Made by a program: the position numbers and the translations under genes
Shown: positions 55,862-64,000 of the stretch, piece by piece
Numbering within the stretch: position 1 is the first letter of the stretch
Layout of the letters: each line of letters starts with the position of its first letter
The notes under the pieces: model-generated
Told to the model about the DNA's origin: nothing
Seen by the model: only the letters and a program-made list of their open reading frames with translations
The model's database searches: none
Source of the DNA: Abelmoschus esculentus
Lineage: Eukaryota; Streptophyta; Magnoliopsida; Malvales; Malvaceae
Assembly (NCBI GenBank): GCA_035048815.1
Contig: JAUCBN010000003.1
Coordinates: forward strand, 25,404,001-25,468,000
Direction of reading: 5' to 3'
Length of the DNA: 64,000 nucleotides

Positions 55862-58549
55862 GAAAGTTGATTTTGGTTATACCAGAAGGAATGTTGTTTA
55901 ACATTTTCAACTTTGAGAAGAAATTTATATTTATAAAAAATAAAAAATAAATAAAATTAAAAAATTAAAATACATATTATGTATGGTGTTTTAAACATTA
56001 AATATTTATTTGACTCAAAATATATTTTATATATTTATTTAAAAATAATATAATTTATATACTTATTTAATTATTAAAACGCTTTTAATACTATATATTA
56101 AAAAATTAGGTAGAACTTTAATAATAATTAAATGTGTACCTAACCGATTAAAACAGTTATATCATCAAAATTTGAAGTGTTCCATTATATACAAATTAAA
56201 ATTAAGATTAATACTCTTAAAAAATTAAACTTGATAAATCAAGTCACTTACTGGTGAACATAGGTGTTTTAGGGAATACAAAAAATTAAACTTCTAAGTA
56301 TTTTGACAAAACAGTGCTTAGACAAGTTTTATATAAGTCCAACTTATTCCGCTAAATCTTTTAAATAAAATATATTTAGGGTTTATAGCATCTATATCCA
56401 TTTAAGTAAATATATGAGAAAAAAAATCTGACCCTTGAGAAGCTACATGACAATATAAAAGAATAATGCACAAAATTATATGGTTACTTAGAAGAGCTTA
56501 GGTCTTTCAAGTTTCAACCCCGAGACAACCACAGTCTTATATTTACATGAGAATATATTTTAAAGATTTTATGTTTGTAGGCAAACTATGATTGATGGAT
56601 TTAAAGTTGATTGTAGATCCATTATATATATCTGGATGGGTGTCATTTGAAAGGTCATTATAGGGTCATCTTCTGAAAGCTGTTAGGACGGATGGAGATA
56701 ACTCTCTTTATCTTATTGTACTTTTAATTATAGAGGTTGAGACTGAGTCATCTTGATGTTGATTTTTAAAAATATTAAGAAATATTTTAGAATTGAACAA
56801 TTCTTATCACATTATATTTATGACCGATAAACAAAAGATAATCTTAAACTTTATTTAATGTTTTATTTATTTGATTTTCTTTAATAACATTTACATATTT
56901 ATGTAGGAATTGATAGAATATGTGATAAAAATATTTTTTTAATACAGAACATAGAATATGTGTTAGACACCTGTATAATAATTTCAAGTTGCATGAAAAT
57001 CAACCTCAAATAAATACTTAAATATAAATTAATCTCAACTATCAGTGAAACCTTTTAGATAGATGTCAACTCCTCTCGCTCATGATAATCCAGTTACACA
57101 ATCTAGTACAAAACATCAAGATAATAGTCTAGAGGCAAGCCAATCACTAATGAAAACTTTTAGATAGATACCCACTCTATTATTCAGGATAACTCACATA
57201 CATAATATGCTAAAAAAACATTAAGGTAACAGTTTAAGATCTCATTTGGCATATATATATATATATTATATATGTTTCAGGATCTCATTTGGTGTATATA
57301 TGTTTTAACATGAAAAATGACCACAACATGTATCTTTTATACATGTTTAGGCAATTGATTAACGATAAATAACTGAAAAATAAACCTTAAATATAACTTA
57401 AATTTAAGAAATCTATTGTCCTAATCCTAACCATAAAAGAAAATAAAAAAATCATTGTTTAAATATAAACAAAGAATTAAAATCTTAAAAAGATCTTTTG
57501 TTTTTTCTTTCACGTTTCATAGCTGAAATCTTTCTTAGAAGATCGATAATCATAATCTTTGACTGATTATATACTATCGAATCATATCAGACAAAGAAAT
57601 TACAAGTGTGAATTATAGACTAAATCACCAATATGGCATTAAAAAAACCCACAATCATGTTAGATTTTTCGTTTGTTTTTAACGACGGGTTAGGTTGTAT
57701 AAGTTGAATGGCCTGATTAACGAGTTTGTTAGTTGAGTGGTCAAAATAGATATTCTCAATTACTTGAGTAACCACTAAAATAATTTATATTTTTTATACA
57801 ATAAAATTATGATTTTTATCATTTAAACCGTTAAATCACTAAAAAAATTAAATCAAACCAATAATTATTAATTTTATATTAATAATATAATAATTAAATA
57901 AATTTATATAATTATATATTTAATCATTATTATATATATTATGAATTCAATTTTAATCGTAAAATTAAAAGTCAACAAAAATTAGTCCTTCACATGACGA
58001 CACGTGCGTTAACATCCGATTTAAGGAATTTTGTCTTAAAATTAAATTGTGTAGGTCTTGCTTGGGTCACTTGGGAACCTAAACATCTGCCCAACCACTA
58101 TGATAAGAACGTGACTTTATTTTTATTTAACAACATTTATTATATATATTAAACTAAAAATTATAATTTATACGGTGTTTACTATTCGATTCAGTTTAAT
58201 AAAATATTTTAATAATTCATCGATTTTTAATTCAGTTAATTTTGATTATAAATTTTTATATGTATTATTTTAATAAATAATTTTATCTTATAACTTTTAA
58301 ATATTATTTGAAAAAATTTAAAATATTTTTATTTTAGTACAATTAATCTCGATTATTAATTTTTATAAATTTTATTTTTGTTTTATTGTGTTTCCAAATT
58401 TTATTTTAATATCATATTTTAAACCAATTAATTTAAAAATAATTTTTAAAATTAATATTTTATCATATTTTTAAAAATAATATAAAAAATATTGTTTTAA
58501 ATCGAAAAAAATGAATCTTTGTTGATTTCTGAAATAGTGTAGTTGTAAG
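55862..58549. other. AT-rich intergenic region with old duplications
   Basis: No gene. 57048-57140 and 57153-57240 are a diverged tandem duplication (shared CTTTTAGATAGAT and ACATCAAGATAAT-like words). 57650-57790 is a partial copy of the dispersed repeat at 34350 (GAGTGGTCAAAATAGATATT). An (AT)n run is at 57252-57270. Confidence 0.5.
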
Positions 58550-58793
58550 TAGGGGTGAATATTCGATCGACTCGAGTCGAGTTAAAAATTTTGAGTTATT
58601 CAAGTTGACGAGTCATATTTTATAACTCAAACTTTATTTAAATTTTTTCGGTTCGAGTCAAGTTTAAGAAATGTGAGTCGTGTCGAGTTTTCGAGTTTTT
58701 ATAAATATTTAATTGTAATTATTTATCATGTTATAGTATAATTTGATTCCAATGTAAATGACTTTCTGTGATCATATAAGATATGCATATATA
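58550..58793. mobile_element. truncated second copy of the hAT MITE
   Basis: It starts TAGGGGTGAATATTCGATCG and is the complement of the right half of the element at 37225-37752, including ATAAATATTTAATTGTAATT and the ATGACTTTCT word. It stops where the copia LTR begins at 58794, so the copia element inserted into this MITE. Confidence 0.78.
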
Positions 58794-59025
58794 TGTTGGA
58801 TTAAAATTCAATAATAGTGGGCACATATGTATAATATATATTGCTATTATAAAATTTAACACGTAATTAAGTGACCAATTATGTTACACGTGTTATAGGT
58901 ATTAAATTATCATGGAATTAAAAGTGTAGATAGCATAAGGTGTATTTATAATTTGATGAGGGACAGAGTTATAAATACTTAATAGTTGGTTATTAAACCA
59001 ACTACTAGTTGCTTATTAAATCAAC

Positions 59026-59107
59026 TATATAAAGGGGTTATGGTCCCCAAGAATTAGGTCAACTTGTATATAAAGGGGCTATGGTCCCCAAGAATTAGGT
59101 CAACTTG
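59026..59107 (+). promoter_or_regulatory. tandem 41-bp duplication of LTR TATA box region
   Basis: TATATAAAGGGG starts at 59026 and again at 59067. The two 41-bp units are identical except for one base (GGTTATGG versus GGCTATGG), so the LTR has two TATA boxes in series followed by AGAATTAGGTCAACTTG each time. Confidence 0.88.
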
Positions 59108-60499
59108 CATATCTCTTTTCCCCGTCTGAGAGTTGTGCCGCAAGAGAAAACCTAACCTCTTGGAAGATCAAACTCTAAAAACTCCATTAATTCAGGTACG
59201 CTTCTGCGTTCAGTTTATTAATTTTAATATTCTTGATGATTTGACATATAGATCTTGGGTTTATATTCGTATTGAATATTTTTTTAATTCTAACAAGTGA
59301 CATTAGTGCCAGAGTTATGTCGAATCATTGAGATCGTAAGTTTTTTGATTTATCGGCATGAATATTAGGGTTTGTTTTATCAATGTATATTTAATGAAAA
59401 TATCCCTATTTGAATCTCTCGAATTTTGGTCTTCCAGTTTACGATTGGTTTAGAATTACTTTAACGTAATTTGTATCAAATTTAATGCAATTGAATTTTT
59501 TGTTTAATTCTTTAACGTCATTTGTATTAGATTTGATAGAATCGCTTTGCAGTTTGCATTTGTTCGATAAGTCAATCTTGATATTAATTTTATATCGATT
59601 GATTAATATTTTTTGGGTTGGTTTTAAGGATTTTCAATTGTGGATTTAATATAAGGTTATTAACCATATATTTCATGATTGTTATGAATGAAATTTAGGG
59701 TTCTTTACGGTGAGAATAATATTACAGAAAAGGGGTTCACATTTGATTATTTATTGAATATGGATTTCTCCTTAATTTTACGTGATTTTTATTTTAGTAA
59801 TTGTACATCCATTTATGGTTATAAAATATATATTTTATTCAGTTAGATCAAAATTTTAGTTTTGATCATTGGGTATTAAGTTAAATTTGATTAGATCAAA
59901 ATTTTAGTTTTGATCGTTAGTAATAAAGAAAATTTTAATTAATTTGGGCTTTGTCATTATATATTTATCATGATTGAAAAAATTTATAATCAAGTTAGCT
60001 ATTAAAGCTTTATATTCGGTTTATGTCTATTAAGTTATGATTGAATAATCTTTTGGGATGTTACTTTTTAAAGTTTACTACTACTTATGTAGTTACTTAA
60101 TTAATATATCCAATATTTAGTTTTGATCACATGTTATTTTGGATTATAGAATATATATTTGGTATTGATATATTCAATTCGGTTTGATCAAAAATCTATT
60201 TTTGATTATTATATTATTATGATTATATTAAAGTTTCAAGTAATTATTATACGAATTACTCATTTGTATGATATTTTTGTATTTTGTTTTTAATTAAAGA
60301 TTAAATATTTGATCGAATTTAGTTTTAGTAAAAACATATTTAAGAATTTTTGAAGAACAGTCAAAGATTTCGGTTATTTAGATTCTGATAGCCCCATTAA
60401 GACAATCTTAATTTGGTTTATTTTGAAAACTCAAGTGTTATCAGAATTTTCAACTTTGACTGTTATAAATATTAAGTTTAAATATTGGTATATTTATAT

Positions 60500-61305
60500 T
60501 ATATATTTTAAGATTAATTAATTGAAGCAATAAGTCACCAAAGTGATCTTTATTGTGGAAATTATTTTATTTTAAAATATAGAAGGTTTTGTGCATGTAA
60601 TTCAGTTTATGCTAATATTAATTGGCCCAAAGGAAGATTAATAATTAGTAATGTTACATGTGTATTTGTAGTAATAAACATGTGATAATTATTTAGTTTT
60701 ATATGTGAATAATAAATTGACCCAAAGGAAGATTTTTGTTTAACATATTCTTATTATCAGTGTTTGTTTACTACATCAAGATATCACTTACAAATTAATA
60801 TTTTTTAAAATATTATTGGAGTGTTCAATATCTTGTGATGAGGTTACCTTTATTCAAATTTATTATTACTTTGATTATCTTTTATCTTGAGCAAAAGATA
60901 AATTAAGAAAAATATTTTGAAACAATTAAATTCATATTTTGGCTTCGGATATCTAATATTTTAATAGATTAATTGAAATATAATGTCACCAAAGTGATCG
61001 CTTTTGTGTAGATTAATTTATTTAAAATATTAAGATAATTATAGGTCTTTGTAATTCATGCGTTTATTAATTGGCGCAAAGGAAAATTAATATTTGGCCG
61101 AATTACAACGATAACTGTGGCGATAAATGTGTGACAATTATATGGTATTTTATATGAACAATACGTTAGTCCAAAGATTAATCTATTGTTTGACATAGTT
61201 TATTGTCAATGTTTGATTGCTACAACAAGAGTACCGCTTACAGTTAATATTATTATCCAAAGACTTGATATTAATGTTGTGCTTGGTATCTTGAGGGGAA
61301 CTAGC
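60500..61305 (+). repeat. diverged direct duplication of about 350 bp in the copia leader
   Basis: 60510-60840 and 60965-61290 share in order TGTCACCAAAGTGATC-like, AATTGGCCCAAAGGAAGATT-like, ATTTTATATGAA, CAGTGTTTG, CTACA and the final RCTTACA words. It lies in the untranslated leader, and no coding frame spans it. Confidence 0.7.
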
Positions 61306-61689
61306 CATTATTTTAAATTTATTGTTTACTTATAGATATTTATGTGAGCTTGTTTATTTACTTATTTTTGTTCTATTTGTAGGTAGTTTATCTTTATTAT
61401 AATATCTGTTGAATACATTCTACACTTATGTTTAGTGAAATTAATTTCAAGGAATAAAAAAAACACTTATATATAGTATTTAATGGTATGAACATAGAAC
61501 TTGCACTAAGTGAATAACAACTTGCACCTCTCACGACGGTAATCATTCATAAATAAGTTTTTGAGAGGTGAGCTTATTCAAGTTGCATAAGTTTAATGAT
61601 CATAAAGTATAATATTTTAGAAACTTTTAAGAGCACAAATCTAAAGAAATTATTCATACTAAGGGTTTTCTATTGAGAAAAAAAATACT

Positions 61690-61995
61690 ATTTTTTTAAG
61701 ATTAACATGACATCACTTTTGGTTTACTTGATGTCTATGAAGTATAAGGATCAAGGAAATATGAGAGAGTATATTATATTGCTTCAAAACTTAAGGCACA
61801 TAAGATCAAACTTTATAACAATTGTTTGTTCTTATAATTTTAATATAGCTTCCTATACGGTTTAACTAATTCAAAATTAGTTACAATTATTAAATGAGAA
61901 GTAAACTTCAAATGAGATTATGGAAAAATAAACTTCAAATGAGATTATTTCTCATTGTGTTAAAGAGGAAGAAAAGTTTAAGCATTAAATTATAA
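61690..61995 (+). pseudogene. copia gag remnant
   Basis: Fragments SMKYKDQGNMREYI and ISHCVKEEEKFK in different frames match the copia gag stretch around the REYI and SHCVQEEE motifs. A short in-frame duplication (ACTTCAAATGAGATTA twice at 61906-61945) and stops break it. Confidence 0.65.
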
Positions 61996-62689
61996 AAATA
62001 CTCAATCAGTTAGTGCTCTTTGGTTAGTGTCTCTAAGAATAAGGGCAATAAAAAATATATATTAGAATGAAGTTACTAAGGGTCATGCTCAAAAGGAATA
62101 ACAATAAGTTATAAAGTGTTGATTCTTTTGTATAAGCTAGGATACATGTAAAGAAATTAAACTTCAAAAGTAAACAACTACTTAGGCTATTTTGAGTGAT
62201 CCATGGGCTGTAAAGTTTATGATCCCACAATTAAGATTATTTTAATGAGAGATTTATAACATTTTTTAGGATGTTGAGTTTGGAAGAAGAATAAAGTTAG
62301 ATACTTTACTGTTAAGGAGGAATTGAATATTAATTTAATTCTCACTATCACTTTTGACGATGTTTAGGTTTTTACACCTATCATTAATCAAAAGTGAATC
62401 AAGTACATCAGCAAACCAATGTTGAACAACTTTCATTCAAGATAAGATACCTATTTTTTCAGAAGAACAAACTCAACAATCTAAAAAAATCTTTAAAGAT
62501 ATTCATGAGAGAATAGAGAAATACTATTAAGAATTATTACTTAGTATTTCATCAAGAAAATAAGTATAATAAAAGAATGATATAAAATAACATGATCAAT
62601 TATTTTTATCAAACCATAAAAGTTTTAACTCTCAAAAGTGGATAGATGTCATTAAAAAAAAAGTATAATTTTATACAAGGCAATAAAGT

Positions 62690-63725
62690 TTAGGAACTTG
62701 TCGCATTACCTTAAGGTACAAACCAATTGGTTGTAAATTAATATTTAAAACCAAGAGGGATATAAATGATAATGTGAACAAGTATAAGGCATGTCTTGTA
62801 TCCAAAGGATATACTCTAAAAGAAGACATTAATTTTGTGGAGACTTTCTCTCAAGTTATTCTGAAAGACTCTTTCAAAATAATCTTTACACTTGTTGCTT
62901 TTAATCTTGAGCTACATAAGATGGATGTTAAGCTTGTGTTTTTCAATGGCAACATTGAATAAATTAATTATATGGTACAATCATTAATTTGTATCTAATG
63001 ATACAAAATTAATGAATGTATATTAAAGAAATCTATCTATGAGCTTAAGTTTAACTCTCATTAATGAAATTATAAATTTTATATTGATTATCTCATTCGG
63101 TTTTGAGATAAATTTAGTTAAAAATTGTATGTATTACAAGTTCAATGGGAGTAAACCAAGTGACACTCATATTACTAAAGAAGATAATTTTTTTAGTGCT
63201 CTACAAGTAATCTTGAAATTTATAAAATACAAAAGATTCTATAAGCTATTGAGAATCTAATTTATGATTAAGTATGTATGCATTTGGATATTGCGTACAT
63301 TATTAGAATGTTAGACATATATTTAAGTAAATCTAATATGGACCGTTGGATAACAGCCAAGAGAGTTATGAAATGTCTTTAGAGAACAAAAATTACATGC
63401 TCACATATTGAAGTTCTAATAAGTTAGAGATCATCAAGTTTACAAGCTTCGATTCGACTAGAATATTGATGCAAAAGACTCTGTCACATGAACTGTTAAT
63501 TATAGATTGAATAGAAAGACCACTTTAGTTATTTTGTGACAATAAATATGCATCATTTATAAACAATAGAAAAACTTTAAAATTTTGTTTCTAGTTGTTA
63601 AAGAAAATTCAGAGTGTTTGTGTGTCTATAGAGCATGTTGGTACAAACTCCATAATTGCGCACATATTGAGAAACTATCACCCTAGGTCTTTCATGAGCA
63701 TACTGCTCATGTGGGTCTAATATTA
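62690..63725 (+). pseudogene. copia RT and RNase H remnants
   Basis: 62774-62962 reads NKYKACLVSKGYTLKEDINF, then KDSFKIIFTLVAFNLELHKM and DVKLVFFNG, clearly the N-terminal half of copia reverse transcriptase. Further on, LGFEINLVKNCMYYKF-like sequence (about 63090-63150), DRWITAKRVMKCL (about 63340-63380) and EHVGTNSIIAHIL (about 63629-63670) mark the rest of RT and the RNase H end. Several segments, including the YVDD region, are deleted. A purine tract AGTGGGAG at 63747-63754 is PPT-like. Confidence 0.78.
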
Positions 63726-64000
63726 TTTAAGTATATTCAGTTTTAGTGGGAGTTTGTAATTTTGATAAATTCTCATTCGTTTTAGACACAATTTTGGTTA
63801 CTTTAGTTTAAGGTTAATTTCTGCAGAAATAAAGTTATTTTGGTTTATGCACACTCTGAATTCAGTAAAGTTTGATCTCACTAAAGTTTAGGAGGACCAG
63901 TTGGAAATAGGCATGTTCGGTTCACATTTACATGTAATTTTAATGCTACTAATCCATGATTGATCTATATCATTTGATTATGTTTTTATACGTGACTATT

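Larger units (their letters stand above)
58794..64000 (+). mobile_element. degenerate Ty1/copia element, truncated by window edge
   Basis: 5' LTR 58794-59295 (TGTTGGATTAAA ... TTCTAACA), a decayed primer site (TGACATTAGTGCC versus TGGTATCAGAGCC at 59298-59310), a long leader with an internal duplication, gag remnants, and RT to RNase H remnants. The 3' part continues beyond the window. Decay is heavy. The pol sequence resembles copia lineages with KGYTQKEGIDF-type RT, but the lineage is not certain. Confidence 0.8.

Noticed and set aside
62033..62230. Minus-strand 65-codon frame
   Set aside because: It lies in the decayed internal region of the plus-strand copia element and is AT-rich with no family.

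Overview
This is an AT-rich plant nuclear window, probably cotton (Gossypium) or a close malvaceous relative. That assignment is an inference from the look of the split genes and the retrotransposon families; nothing bacterial or organellar is seen. Three host genes, all on the minus strand, sit in a sea of nested transposable elements.

Host genes. (1) A complete nine-exon glycoside hydrolase family 3 beta-glucosidase/exoglucanase gene (coding 14594-18199, 628 codons plus stop, with an intron in its 5' UTR). (2) A two-exon SANT/MYB (SHAQKYF-type, DIVARICATA-like) transcription factor gene (35573-36310, 208 aa). (3) A nine-exon molybdenum-flavin aldehyde oxidase gene (48256-53511) of normal length for the family but broken by one frameshift in exon 2 near 51910. 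The GH3 and aldehyde oxidase genes share a rare trait: four introns start with GC in the context GCAAGT instead of GT.

Mobile DNA, left to right. 1-5598 is a minus-strand Ty3/gypsy element of the Tat type (RNase H, second archaeal-type RNase H, integrase, primer site, 2.86-kb 5' LTR) inserted into the integrase of a plus-strand gypsy element that resumes at 5599 and ends in an LTR after 7257. 9073-12015 is an old gag-only copia element. 20517-20730 is a MITE. 22258-23775 plus 33345-33700 is a gypsy LTR split by a complete 9.56-kb Sirevirus-type copia element (23776-33339; both LTRs, PBS, gag, pol, an extra ORF after pol, PPT, and a perfect 5-bp target duplication AAATA). 37225-37752 is a hAT-type MITE whose empty site is preserved elsewhere in the same window. 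38603-38992 is a TRIM-like mini-retrotransposon. 40070-42615 is a gypsy LTR. 43501-47724 is a young gag-only copia element of the same family as 9073-12015. 55656-55853 is a small hAT-like element with a perfect 8-bp target duplication. 58550-58793 is a second copy of the hAT MITE, cut by a copia element that starts at 58794 and runs off the right edge.

The strongest candidate for something beyond routine annotation is the gag-only, non-autonomous copia family. Two copies of very different age have the same gag terminus and the same pol-less architecture, which suggests that pol was lost in a source element that then kept moving. The Sirevirus-type element and the gag-only family both have LTRs packed with GTATCGATAC / GTTTCGAAAC palindromes. 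Most element coding regions carry C-to-T or G-to-A type damage and single-base losses in homopolymer runs.
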